Assembly: GCA_946894095.1 (NCBI GenBank)
Contig: OX335653.1
Coordinates: 19,163,001 to 19,227,000, forward strand
DNA from: Incurvaria masculella
Taxonomy: Eukaryota > Arthropoda > Insecta > Lepidoptera > Incurvariidae
Length of the DNA stretch: 64,000 nucleotides
Direction of reading: 5' to 3'
Below are positions 32,615 through 42,773 of this stretch, in pieces (positions within the stretch are counted from its first letter, which is position 1; each line of letters starts with the position of its first letter). The position numbers and the translations under genes were made by a program. The notes below the pieces were generated by a model. The model did no database searches. It was given only the letters and a program-made list of their open reading frames with translations, and was not told where the DNA came from.

Positions 32615-33090
32615 CTCGTCGTAGCACTGCTACGATGCTATGTAAAGCTAAGGGTTGTACTGTCAAGTTTTACAGCTGTGACTCGCATTAAACTCATATA
32701 ATGTTTCGTAGCACTGATACTAGGGGTTTTACTGTAAAGTTTAACAACTGCAGGTCGCATTGATCTCACATAATGTTTCGTAGCACTGCTACGATTCTAT
32801 GTTAAGCTAGGGGTTATACTGTAAAGTTTAACAACTGCAGGTCGCATTAATCTAACATAATGTTTCGTAGCACTGCTAAGATTCTATGTTAAGCTAGGGG
32901 TTTTACTGTAAAGTTTCACAACTGCAGGTCGCATTGATCTCACATAATGTATCGTAGTACTGCTACGATTATATGTTAATCTAGGGGTTGTACTGTAAAG
33001 TTTCACAGCTGTCACTCGCATGAAACCCACATAATCTTTCGTAGCACTGTTACGATTCTATGTTAACCTAGGGGCTGTACTGTAAAATTG
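32615..33090 (+). repeat. 87-bp tandem array (about 5.5 copies)
   Basis: The motif CGTAGCACTGCTACG recurs with start positions near 32621, 32708, 32780, 32867, 32954 and 33041. The period is 87 bp apart from one unit shortened by 15 bp. The motif is a near-perfect 15-bp palindrome, and each unit also has CTAGGGGTTGTACTGTAAAG and ACTGCAGGTCGCATT. Confidence 0.9.
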
Positions 33091-33639
33091 TCCCCCCGAT
33101 AAATGTTTGTACCTACACACAAACTGCATGGGCAGGATGAAATTTTTTTACGTCGTGCAACAAAATGTCATTTATATACCTGGTTAAAGTTTGGACCATA
33201 GCCCCCTATCAAACAAGATCAAGTTCAGGTGACTTAAAATAAATAAATCATATTTAGATAGCAATAATCTGCAATTTTTAGATCACTACATCTCCGAACG
33301 TACAATGATTTGGCCGAAACGCCCATAGTAACTATGAATCTACTTTGAAAACCCATTTCAACCATGTGATACTCATTGCTAAGTGAGGGGTGTACCACAG
33401 TGCCCATCCTCCTTTCTTAACTAGATGCTTTTAAAATGAAGTGTTGTAACCTACTGTTTTGTTCAGTTTATAATGTATATACTTATTATAATGTATATTC
33501 ATATTATTTATTCATATATTTATATATGTACCTCTACCTAGGTAGAGAATGCACTTCAGTATTAAGTCCGTCTGTTAAATTATGTTGTTTAAAAGTGTAC
33601 GATAAAGAATTTTATTGCTATTTTATTGTTTATTATCAT
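33091..33639. other. Unassigned AT-rich region
   Basis: AT-rich text with TATAATGTATAT repeats near 33469-33505. A 78-codon frame at 33436-33672 is rich in Y, F, L and I codons from AT bias and is not convincing. Confidence 0.3.
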
Positions 33640-34085
33640 CAGTATACTGCACTCAAATTTGTCATATTTTAACATTTTAGAATTAGCCTATTCAGCAAAA
33701 TAGCGATGAAGAACTGGCAAGAAACTCCGGCATTTTTTTTTCAACGTCTACTTGGTCTAAATTTGAAAAAACATTTGTGAAATGTTTTAAAAACAACATA
33801 CTCAAAAAGTTTAATTAAAAATATTTCACGAAAATCAACAATTCATGGCATATAAAATACTCCCTCCAAAATGGCCCTCATGACAAATATCAGTTTATTC
33901 GCAAAGACTATCCCCACCAACTAACATTGGAGCAGGCCTGTCCCCTCAGTGAGCACCCGTTCAAAAGCATCACGCCGAGTACAGCCATCACTTCTGTCGA
34001 CCATATTTTAGGGAAAGAGGTTACCCAAACCTAGCGTCGCCGTAAGTGATGCAATGCTCCAGTTAAGTGGCAACAAAAAAAGATG
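33640..34085 (-). repeat. Dispersed repeat D, copy 2
   Basis: Aligns with 4262-4725 across its length: TTTTTCAACGTCTACTTGGT, CATGACAAATATCAGTTTAT, GGAGCAGGCCTGTCCCC, CCATATTTTAGGGAAAGAGG. No intact frame. Confidence 0.5.
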
Positions 34086-34114
34086 TGAAACTCCATATTC
34101 CATAAATTCCATAT

Positions 34115-34172
34115 TCGGAATTCACGTAAAACTGTAGATCTTCTACTAGGTGGAAAGTTTAAGCCCGCCCGG
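34115..34172 (+). mobile_element. SINE fragment
   Basis: GTAAAACTGTAGATCTTCTA followed by GTTTAAGCCCGCCCGGGTT matches the middle of the SINE body. Confidence 0.6.
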
Positions 34173-34217
34173 GTTCAATTCAATAAATATATTTATGAAT
34201 TATATTTATATTTGTAA

Positions 34218-34920
34218 CTAGCTGCGGTACCCGGCTCCGCTTGGGTTAGTGTCGGCCAAATGTTTTCATAGATAAAATGTTGACCACATGGCTGGTCCAA
34301 AATAGGGAAAAACTGGTCCAGGACAATGTCCATCCACCAAATTTAGTCAAGATCGTTTGAGCCGAAATAGCATGATTTAATGAGAAACATCGAATAATTC
34401 CCATTTAGAGCTTCGTTGACATTTGGTGGCTATTTAAAAAAAAAGCATTTGCCGACAGTACCTTTCTGCACTTGCACTGCTGCATTTCACACTTAGTAAG
34501 TAAATAACGTGTATCGTAAGTAAGTTTTGCGTGGACTCCAACCCACAGCCAGCCTCAACATCAAAAACGGTAACCCATCCCGAACCTGACTGCTCCCAGA
34601 GATGCTATAACAGATAAAATACGCATATAAATCGGGTAAGTGGTTCTCAAGTTAAAATAATTTAACACTCACTGCTCACCCCTAATATAAAGCTTAATTA
34701 CTTAAGCTTTATATTATATAGCCTATATTTTGAGTAGAATCAGACTAGACGTAGATGCAATCCCCATCTAAATCTAGTAATTGGTTCTCAAGTAATAAGT
34801 ATTATTAGCGTGATGCCAAGTAGTCCTAAAGTTGCCGAAAATACTAAACCTTAAAAAGTAAACGCCGCCACTGCTCCCCCCCCCCCCCCCTCCAGACGCC
34901 GCCTTCCAGCCGAGCCGCGC
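34218..34920 (-). mobile_element. Helitron copy 2 (3' end intact, 5' end lost)
   Basis: The reverse of the 2700-3327 part of Helitron copy 1. The minus-strand 3' end is CTAG at 34218-34221 with T as next host base. The CGGTACCCGGCTCCGC module, the CCACAGCCAGCCTCAACATC block and a homopolymer G/C run (34869-34892) are shared. The TCTATAATAT 5' end is not found. Confidence 0.75.
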
Positions 34921-35197
34921 GGTGCATTCAGGTTTGTATGACAGACACATCTTAACGTAAGCGGAACTAAATTTTATTGAGCCTATCCTAATTCCCGGGT
35001 CGTTAAATGTACGTGTCCTAAGTTTGATCGAATTCGGATGATCGGTTTAAGAGTTATGGAGGAACATACATACATACATACATACATACAGAACTGATTT
35101 CTAATCGTCAATTTAGTTTTAGTATCATGCATAAAGTCTACAAACGAAGTATCTTAGAAAACAAAGCAACACCCCTTACAGATTTATTATTAGTACT
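34921..35197. other. Spacer with (CATA)n microsatellite
   Basis: (CATA)n lies at about 35066-35091. The preceding GTCCTAAGTTTGATCGAATT...GGTTTAAGAGTTATGGAGGA resembles common insect LINE 3' text but is too short to place. Confidence 0.4.
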
Positions 35198-35321
35198 AGC
35201 TGCGGTACCCGGCTCCGCTCGGGTCCATGTCCCTTTGGACTGATGTCGAGCTGAATTATTTCCTAGATAAAAAGTAGGTAGCCCAAAAGGCTGGTCAATA
35301 AATATGTTATTTATCTGCTAC
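35198..35321 (-). mobile_element. Helitron 3'-end fragment
   Basis: CTAGCTGCGGTACCCGGCTC marks the minus-strand 3' end. The following GGACTGATGTCGAGCTGAAT is shared with 42450-42480. Confidence 0.55.
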
Positions 35322-35638
35322 TTTTTAGGGTTCCGTACCCAAAGGGTGAAAACGGAACCCTATTACTAAGCCTCCGCTGTCCGTCCGTCCGTCCGTCCGT
35401 CCGTCCGTCCGTCCGTCTGTCCGTCTGTCACAGGGCTGTATCTCAGTAACCGTAACAGGTAGACAGCTGAAATTTTCACAGAGTGTGTATTTATTTTGCC
35501 GCTACAACAACAAATAGGTAAGATTAAAAAATAATTAAAATTAAAGGGGGCTCCCATACAATAAACGTATTTTTTTGTTTTTTTTAAATGGTACGGAACC
35601 CTTCGTGTGCGAGTCCGACTCGCACTTGGCCGGTTTTT
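35322..35638 (-). repeat. (CGGA)n-bearing dispersed repeat, copy 5
   Basis: A complete unit with a long (CCGT)n run at 35381-35420 (plus strand) and both termini. Confidence 0.87.
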
Positions 35639-35639
35639 A

Positions 35640-35945
35640 ATCATAACGGGTGGAGCCGATATGCATTAATTAAATAAGAAATATTCTAACGTTCCCATTT
35701 ATAATACATAGGGCGCACTATAAGTTTTCGGAACTGGCCACTTAGCTAAATAATATCTTAAAAGTAATTAAGTAATTTGGTATTATAACTCATAGGGCCG
35801 TGTGCACGAAAGGGAAAAAAATCAAAATCATCGTCAGCTTAAACACGTCACTTTGTATGGACAGTATGGAAGGAACTCTATGCGGTTCACTGAAAGTGAC
35901 GTATTTGAACATTGATTAACTCATCCCTCTCAGTATGCAATCGGT
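35640..35945 (+). repeat. Local repeat E, copy 1
   Basis: CATAACGGGTGGAGCCGATA, CATAGGGCGCACTATAAGTT, AACACGTCACTTTGTATGGA and GGAACTCTATGCGGTTCACT recur in the same order at 37826-38062, and the last part again at 38425-38525. Non-coding. Confidence 0.75.
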
Positions 35946-36489
35946 TCTTAGGCTATTTTGACTTGTTTGTTTTGTCTTACTGTGACTTGTTTTTGCATTG
36001 TGGCGTCATTTAAAAAAAATGCGTGTCTATATATCACCATATGATATTAACTTTTGAAAATGTTCATAGCATTATTTTATACGATTTTAAGTGTAATTTG
36101 ACGGCTCAGCAAATCCTTGCTCGGAATCAAACTGCTTTTGACGATGAAACACCATGAAAGGGGACTATCGCGTCAATCTTGTGACTAATTTCGTGATGTC
36201 AGCTTTATACAATAAAAACATAAATGATGTGCGCCGTAAAATGAAACAGACAGGCATGCAGACTGTTGCTTTGTGGACTGTGAATAGTGATTTGTATAAC
36301 ACCATCTGTTTGCTGGAAGTAAATGACTAACTTCGTAAAAATAACAGTAAACGCAGCATATTTTTTTATTTTATTTCTTATTTACAAGTACGTTAAAATG
36401 GATCTAAAACACGACAATTTTCATGCCCCGATGATGCATTCCTTCTATGCGATGGTGCCTATGTATCATCCCAGGCGTAATGAACCCAA
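35946..36489. other. Unassigned spacer
   Basis: No gene or RNA was recognised. Confidence 0.3.
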
Positions 36490-37260
36490 CGAATGGTGTA
36501 CAAAAGTTTTACGTGGCGTACAGACCACAGCCAGCCTCAACATCGAACATGGTCACCCATCCGTAACTGGAGCGCACTCAGAGACGCCAAACGTAGATTC
36601 AATTCGCATATAAATCGGGTGAGTGGTTCGCAAGTTTTTTTTTTTATGCGACCTGACATGGATGGCTAATATCACACAACTACCGTTATGATATCAGCCC
36701 ACAATGCACCACATTTCCGAAGGAATTTGGTGCCATGCCAGGACCTTCCCTTTATGAGCACGGCTACATTGAACTGGATGGAAAACACGGACAATTTTTC
36801 ATTCCAGCTTCGACCATCTTTTCATCCAATGCGATGGTACCAACCCGGGCGGGCTTAAACCCTACCACCTAGTAGGTGAAGGGACCTACAGTTTTACATG
36901 GATCCCGGATGATGGAGCAGCTCGTATTCGTGAAGAAAATGCACTTATCGAACTCGGAAAGAGAAAGACAGTGGTGCAAGTCGGTATTAAACCCAGGCCT
37001 CTGGTACGCTAGGCCAGTCCCCGCGCCACTAGGCTACGAGCCGCTCAAGTTATAAGCATTTCACGCCACTGCTCACCGCTCCGGTAATTTAGAGTGATTT
37101 CATGTAGCTTTTAAGTTGTGAGCAGAATCAGGCTAGACGTGGAAACCAAAAGGTCTACTTCGGATCTTAATTTATAAGTATTTCAAACCACTGCTTATTT
37201 GCACACCCCTCTCATAATTTTGCCTGATGCTAATTAGTCCTAAAATTGCGGGAATAATAA
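36490..37260 (-). mobile_element. Helitron copy 3, carrying a SINE insertion
   Basis: Matches 34530-34840 in order: CCACAGCCAGCCTCAACATC, CGCATATAAATCGGGTGAGT, then GAATCAGGCTAGACGTGGA and CTAATTAGTCCTAAAATTGC. The SINE at 36635-37048 lies between GGTTCGCAAG and TTATAAGCATTTC, which are adjacent in copy 2. Ends not resolved. Confidence 0.65.
36635..37048 (-). mobile_element. tRNA-headed SINE, full length
   Basis: From the A-tail (T-run 36635-36645) to the head at 37048 (GAGCGGCTCGTAGCCTAGTG on the minus strand). A-box-like TAGCCTAGTGGCGCGG and a B-box region GGGTTTAATACC are present. Very close to the copy at 24082. AAG on each side is a possible short target duplication. Confidence 0.87.
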
Positions 37261-37389
37261 AGCCATGCGATACAAATTAGGTACAATTAGGGAGTCTCGA
37301 AAGAAGATACATAAATGCAATCAGCGATAACGCCATTTCTTGACCACAACATATGAACTATTCATTAATAAACAGGTGCGTTTTCATAT

Positions 37390-37510
37390 ACCTAGTTTGC
37401 CGGCCGGCATGGTTTTTGCAGCCCCGAAAGTTCGAAAGCTCATGGGCGTCGTCGGGCACCTTAAGAGGTCCTGGCGTACGCCATATGCCGCGCTTTACAT
37501 AAAAAAATAA
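37390..37510. mobile_element. End fragment of MITE family H
   Basis: GGCACCTTAAGA...GGCGTACGCCATATGCCGC matches the outer ends of the element at 51226-51655 (GGCACCTTAAGAACGG and GGCGTACGCCATATATCG). Confidence 0.5.
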
Positions 37511-37825
37511 AAAAAAAAGAAGATATAATGGGTTACCCATACAAATTTTCATATGTTTCATGATCTTCTATGAGACAAAAGATAGTTCCCCATGCCTTAT
37601 TTAATGCTGTTCTGGCCTGTACAAAGTTATTGTACACAGAAAGCAAAGAATATAAATATTAAGTTATATAATGCTATAGTAAATAGTTGCGGCGAAAATA
37701 TTTGCAGAATTTCGGTCTTTGAAAATATTTAATTTCACAGCGCCATCTATCGCGCCATGATCTTCTAATCGCCAATCACACGTGGCGCCATCTCTACCCG
37801 GATAGAAGTATCTGCGACTTTTAAA

Positions 37826-38062
37826 TCATAACGGGTGGAGCCGATATGGCTTAATTAAATTAGAAATATTCTAATATTCCCATTTATAATACATAGGGCG
37901 CACTATAAGTTAATTATAACTCATAGGGTCGAGTGCACGAAAGGGCAAACAATCAAAATCATCGTCAACTTAAACACGTCACTTTATATGGACAATATGG
38001 AAGGAACTCTATGCGGTTAACTAAAAGTGACGTGTTTGAACATTGTTTAACTCATCCCTCTC
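37826..38062 (+). repeat. Local repeat E, copy 2
   Basis: A direct repeat of 35640-35945 lacking about 65 bp between ACTATAAGTT and TATAACTCATAG. Confidence 0.75.
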
Positions 38063-38124
38063 TTTTGAACAATTAAATTCAAAAGTGGTTCTGTTTAGTG
38101 ATGGAAATATAATCAATGTTAACT

Positions 38125-38397
38125 GCGGCCTTATTGCCGAACAGCGACTGTCGCTGCCAGCGTCGGTGTCGCTGCTAACGAGTCATCGCATACAACATTT
38201 TGTGGCAACCGTTACTGCGGATAAAAGATAGGCAACCGCATTTATTTTTTATCCTTAGCCACCATCGACATAGCATATGTCGCCGGTATCGGTAATCCAT
38301 GGTAAGTCGGTGGTGGCCGCAAAATTTTGTATGCGATGACTCGTTAGCAGCGATACCGACGCTGGCAGCGACAGTCGCTGTTCGGCGATAAGGCCGC
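38125..38397. mobile_element. 273-bp MITE with ~85-bp inverted arms
   Basis: Left GCGGCCTTATTGCCGAACAG...AACGAGTCATCGCATACAA and right TTGTATGCGATGACTCGTTA...CGCTGTTCGGCGATAAGGCCGC are nearly perfect inverted copies around a ~100-bp centre. Non-coding. Located between repeat E copies 2 and 3. Confidence 0.85.
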
Positions 38398-38424
38398 TGT
38401 GCCGACAGATGGCATCACAATCAA

Positions 38425-38525
38425 CGTCAGCGTATGATTAAACATGTCACTTTGTACGGACAGTATTGAAGGAACTCCATGCGGTTCGCTAAAAGTGACG
38501 TGTTTGAACATTGATTAACTCAGCC
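38425..38525 (+). repeat. Local repeat E, partial copy 3
   Basis: CATGTCACTTTGTACGGACA, GAAGGAACTCCATGCGGTTC and GTGACGTGTTTGAACATTGA match the second half of copies 1 and 2. Confidence 0.75.
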
Positions 38526-38689
38526 GTACTTCATATCAAATAACCGACTCGGGAACAAAATTTCTCGCACTGACTACCATGACTTAAAATTGTTCCTTAC
38601 GAAAAAGGTTTTGCCATTAAACTATTACGTAAAAAAAACAAAAAAATTATATGCGAGATAAAAAAAACAGAAAAACAAATTGAGTTCTC

Positions 38690-38772
38690 AGGATTCGAAC
38701 CTGAAACCTCCCTCGAACAAAACATATTTGAACCAGTCGGTTATACGCGCTATGCCAACTGGCTTCTAGCTT
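38690..38772 (-). pseudogene. tRNA-like sequence
   Basis: On the minus strand GCCAGTTGGCATAGCGCG is followed by a perfect T-arm TCAGGTTCGAATCCTGA (5-bp stem, 7-base loop). B-box GGTTCGAATCC is canonical. The A-box spacing and the acceptor stem do not pair properly, so it is probably a tRNA pseudogene or the head of another SINE family. Confidence 0.4.
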
Positions 38773-39630
38773 TTGTAGCGAAAATTGTTAATCCTTTCTA
38801 TTTTAGAGATATTTGGACGGCGGGCAAAGAGACGCCGCACGTAGCGCCGCCATGCGCTACAAAATTGGTATTAATGTTGTTTGAGAGTAATTTCATTGAT
38901 ATTGCTCAGCCCTTAGGATATTGAGCGTGAAGGTATGTACCTTAAAGCGTGCTCCGCGATGTTCTCTTGAAATTGGTTTAAATCGCATCTTGATCTGTTT
39001 TGTGGTTACGGAGATTATCTCTCGCATGTGGACAGACGTTCCCTTTTATATAAGTAGAGAAGAAGAAGATAGATGTACACACAGTCAGTCAGTCAGCGCG
39101 TTTGCGTCCACTGCTGGACACCGACGGACTTGATGTCATCCTACCTGGCGGGTGGTGTTCCCACACTCCTTTTTCCTGTCCACGGCCACCAGTGTAGGAC
39201 ACGGTTACTCCAACGGTCGTCGTCTCACCTAGTGTCCAATATCGACTACTCTGGTACGTTAGCGGATGTACACACAAATATAAGTTAATTCTAATTCTGT
39301 TATTTATTTTACATGGACGCCTTGTTATTAAAGTACCTCGAGAATAATGGCAATATTTATTTCCTCTAACGATTCGCTTAAACTCTCAAGACGTCTCTTC
39401 AGATCGGATTCCCTAGGCTGTATTGTCCTCCCTCGCCGCGCACCGCGCGTTGTCGACCTTCGTTATTGTTTACGGGGGAATATCCTTTATTCGAATTTCA
39501 TTTTAGTTTTAAATGTGAAGTCCTAATCTCAACTAAAATAAGTTCGAAGGCTTACGGGACACATGTCAGCCTCGGCAGCCCAGTGATGCGACGCCTTGCG
39601 ATTCGATAAGCTTGGTGAAACACCTCAGGA
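38773..39630. other. Unassigned region
   Basis: 39085-39250 is GC-richer and on the minus strand has CCAGCAGTGGACGC-type text, as found near the C-terminus of some non-LTR ORF2 proteins. This is too weak to call. A short (CAGT)n run is at 39081-39096. Confidence 0.3.
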
Positions 39631-39747
39631 CGTGTATTCTTGGCATTCAGTTATTGCGGATTCACTGGAGTTAACTGAAGAAGAATTTACTTTGACATTA
39701 CTGTTAACTCTACTGAATCCGCAATGACTGAATGCCAAGAATACACG
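39631..39747. repeat. Fold-back with 45-bp arms
   Basis: Arms 39631-39675 and 39703-39747 (CGTGTATTCTTGGCATTCAG... and ...CTGAATGCCAAGAATACACG) pair almost perfectly around a 27-base loop. Directly followed by a 5S-type SINE fragment. Confidence 0.88.
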
Positions 39748-39751
39748 CCCT

Positions 39752-39845
39752 GAGCGCGGTTGGGTTCTAGATGGGTGACTATTTTCACCCGTTGAGGTTG
39801 ACCGTGGTTCTGATTCCACGTTAAACTGATCCCCTTCGTTACAGT
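39752..39845 (+). mobile_element. 5S-type SINE fragment
   Basis: GAGCGCGGTTGGGTTCTAGA followed by TGGGTGACTATT resembles the 3' half of 5S rRNA (GCGCGGTTAGTACTTGGATG then GGTGACC). It continues with GTTGAGGTTGACCGTGGTTC and TTCCACGTTAAACTG, as in the 5S-headed SINE at 54495. Confidence 0.65.
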
Positions 39846-40551
39846 TCGCCATGTACGCATGGAAACAGCACGCATGATACGTCAATGTATGTTTATCTTG
39901 CATACATTGATATGCCTCATGCCTTAAGATTTTATTGCGTTCGCACCCAGTTGCTCCGATACAATTTTGTAGGCTTTCTCTGGTCGCATATCATATCTGT
40001 TAATACTTTTATGTGTTATTATTAGAAGTTTTTTTTATTTGTTTTCTGGTAAAGATGGAAGGAATTATTAAGCTGAAAAGAAAACGAGAGCTCACTCTGC
40101 CAACAAGCTATGCAGTTTGGCAGAACTTTGTTTAAAACATTTTGTATTATACTTTCATGTTTATTTACAATAAAAAAAAACACCGGTAGCACTCCGGGAG
40201 TGCCGGCAGAAGTGAAAACTTTAGTATTAACGTTGTGTTTAATTATAAGTACAAAAATACTATCATTTATGAGGTAGAATACAATGTTTATTTATTGCGC
40301 TATCGTACACAAATATGACAATTTACATGTTATTATTCATAATATTATATCGTTATTTATTTATATATTACATTAATTTTTATCTCTTAGAAAAATCAAC
40401 TTTCATCCATAATTTCGACGACTGTTTCACCATCGTTATTACCAGAATCATCATCGCAAATTTCTAAAACTGATACAATCGGTTTATGATAGCTGAAGTA
40501 AGAAACAAACAGTTTTGATTCGAATCTACTAGTTCCTCTCCCTTCCCCTCG
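39846..40551. other. Unassigned AT-rich region
   Basis: No gene or RNA was recognised in about 700 bp. Confidence 0.3.
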
Positions 40552-40866
40552 ATCTTACGCTTTTTCGATCAGCATCACGTGACCCTGACGCGAGTTTGGA
40601 AGTTTTTACCCATCCAACAAAAAGTGCTCAGCGCCGCTAAAGAAGTTTTCACTTCAATCTTACGCTTTTTCGATCAGCATCACGTGACCCTGACGCGAGT
40701 TTGGAAGTTTTTACCCATCCAACAAAAAGTGCTCAGCGCCGCTAAAGAAGTTTTCACTTCAATCTTACGCTTTTTCGATCAGCATCACGTGACCCTGACG
40801 CGAGTTTGGAAGTTTTTACCCATCCAACAAAAAGTGCTCAGCGCCGCTAAAGAAGTTTTCACTTCA
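40552..40866 (+). repeat. Perfect 105-bp tandem triplication
   Basis: Three identical 105-bp units start at 40552, 40657 and 40762 (ATCTTACGCTTTTTCGATCA ... AAGAAGTTTTCACTTCA). The length is a multiple of three. A 116-codon frame (40579-40929) reads through it as repeats of a 35-residue block including RVWKFLPIQQKVLSAAKEV. No start context, homologue or splice sites were identified, so coding status is open. Confidence 0.93.
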
Positions 40867-40869
40867 AAA

Positions 40870-41089
40870 AACTTAATAGGTGTTAGGGTTAATCCTACCT
40901 GGGTTGGTAAGTACCATCGCATTGATTGAACGATGGTCGAAGCGGCAATCCGTTTTTTTCCATTCAGTTAAATGTAGCCGAGCAATATGAGAAAGATCCT
41001 GGCATTGCATCTAGTTCCCATGTGATGTGTTAGGTTAATATCTGATGGTCAGTTTTCTAATAGCCATCCATGTTAAGTTACATAAAAAA
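40870..41089 (+). mobile_element. SINE 3' part, diverged subfamily
   Basis: GGGTTAATCCTACCTGGGTT, ACGATGGTCGAAGCGGCAAT, GATCCTGGCATTGCATCTAG, TGTGATGTGTTAGGTTAATA and CCATCCATGTTAAGTTACAT plus an A-run. Head absent. Confidence 0.7.
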
Positions 41090-41576
41090 ACATCCATAAA
41101 AAATCCTTCAGCACGCCCATCCTTGTTCTTCCGAATACGGCTGAAGCATTACCGCCTAGATTATATTCAACAAGCTCAATGTTTAATACCTAGGCCGAGC
41201 CTGGCCGACTGTGTGCAAGCAACCAATTTCGTTCGGCGCTTCGACGGTAATTTTGGATCTCTACTGACTTTATGATTTCTGAACACCTGTTTATTTCATA
41301 ACAGCTTCACTGTCGTAACCCCCCGATGCCGCGACAGAAATAGCTTGTCCGCCCACCGATGAGGACTTGGCCAACAGAATGGTTGGTTTACTTGGAATGG
41401 TTGTTCGTCGACTAACTGTTTGTCCAGCAGATTGAATTACCAGCTGATTGACTAAGGACTGAATGATAACAGTATTAGCTGAATACCCGACATCCTTCAA
41501 GAACTTGACATTAAATTGTAATCGGGAATACCCATAAAACTAGTTGAGTGAAGGATTCCTTCAATAACAAAATCTT
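41090..41576. other. Unassigned spacer
   Basis: No gene was supported. Confidence 0.3.
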
Positions 41577-41795
41577 TGAGAGACTCGTAGCTTAGGAGCG
41601 CGGGGACTTGCTTTCCATGCCAGAGATTATGAGTTCGATCCCAGCCCCGTTCATGCGCCAATTTAATTATCTTTCTGATTTGGATGAATACATTGCTGTT
41701 CCATGGTTCGGAATCCACGTGAACATACTAGGTGGTATGATTTAAGCTATTCAGGTTGTTACCAACGTATTCCATGAATAGATGGTCGAGCATGG
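41577..41795 (+). mobile_element. tRNA-headed SINE, 3'-truncated
   Basis: Head GACTCGTAGCTTAGGAGCGC with B-box-like GAGTTCGATCCC, then TTTCTGATTTGGATGAATAC, ATGGTTCGGAATCCACGTGA and a decayed body to TAGATGGTCGAGC. Confidence 0.7.
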
Positions 41796-42420
41796 TATTA
41801 ACATTTTAATATCAGGTATCGAAATAAGGACATCGTTTAATTTGTCCAGCTTTCACGAGCCTCCAATTGAAATCTCCCTCGCCGTTTCATGCACAGCTGA
41901 AGGCAATCTAACAAATACCCGCTAGGCATTTATGATGTTTGTTCTACAAATTGAATCTGCGAGGCGATATTAAACTTACAATGTAATGGAGTCGTTATTA
42001 CTCGGTGTTCCTGGAAACATTAGAATGTTAACAGTACTGTTATTTTTCTAAGAACAACAGTGCCAACACCCCATTCCACATATTTTATTTTTGTAACGTC
42101 TGAATAGGAATAAATATAGTTTATTCTCGTCCCTGTAATTGCGCCTGTATTCCAAAGTTACTATAATTCTCTTTGCTGTGTAACCACAAACATGAAGAAT
42201 AAACCATGTATTTTGTCTCCCTCTCCTATTTCGGCTTTTTAAGTAATAATCAGTAATATGCCGATACTTGAAATATTGATTTTCCTTTATTTGGGTTGAG
42301 TGCTCCGTCATAACCAGTCCCTGAAATAATATTATGCCTGTTCCGAGAAGGATAAAAAATATCCATTAGTCCATTAAACTTATATATTTTGGCTGTATAC
42401 AGATTCTTCGATATAAAGTA
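41796..42420. other. Unassigned AT-rich region
   Basis: No gene, RNA or shared repeat was recognised. Confidence 0.3.
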
Positions 42421-42485
42421 CTAGCTCATGAAGCCGGCTCCGCTCGGGTCAATGTCGTTTCGGACTGATGTCGGCCTGAACCTAA
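42421..42485 (-). mobile_element. Helitron 3'-end fragment
   Basis: CTAGCTCATGAAGCCGGCTC and GGACTGATGTCGGCCTGAA match 35198-35260. Confidence 0.5.
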
Positions 42486-42773
42486 CATTTTACGTTTCTG
42501 AAAACAAATGCTTCAAAATATAATTTGTTTGTATAATGTGCTTGCACGCATTATTCGAGTCCGTGACAAGTTCACAGTCCACTTCATCAAAACAGTTTTG
42601 ATGGCTACTTAAACGCTTCTTCAATCGTGGCAACACAGATGCAAGCGCACTTGGATGACTGCATTCAATTAAACTGGACTTCAACTTTTCATACCCTATT
42701 TTTATATAAATTGACAAATAAAATGAGGTCAAGTGCAAAAACATTAACAACCCTACCCTACTTACATACCTAC

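Noticed and set aside
29719..33090. CRISPR array
   Set aside because: The 64-bp and 87-bp arrays are head-to-tail repeats without unique spacers, and the context is eukaryotic.
39085..39250. Non-LTR ORF2 C-terminus on the minus strand
   Set aside because: Only a short stretch resembles such tails, with no RT-linked motif. Too weak to annotate.
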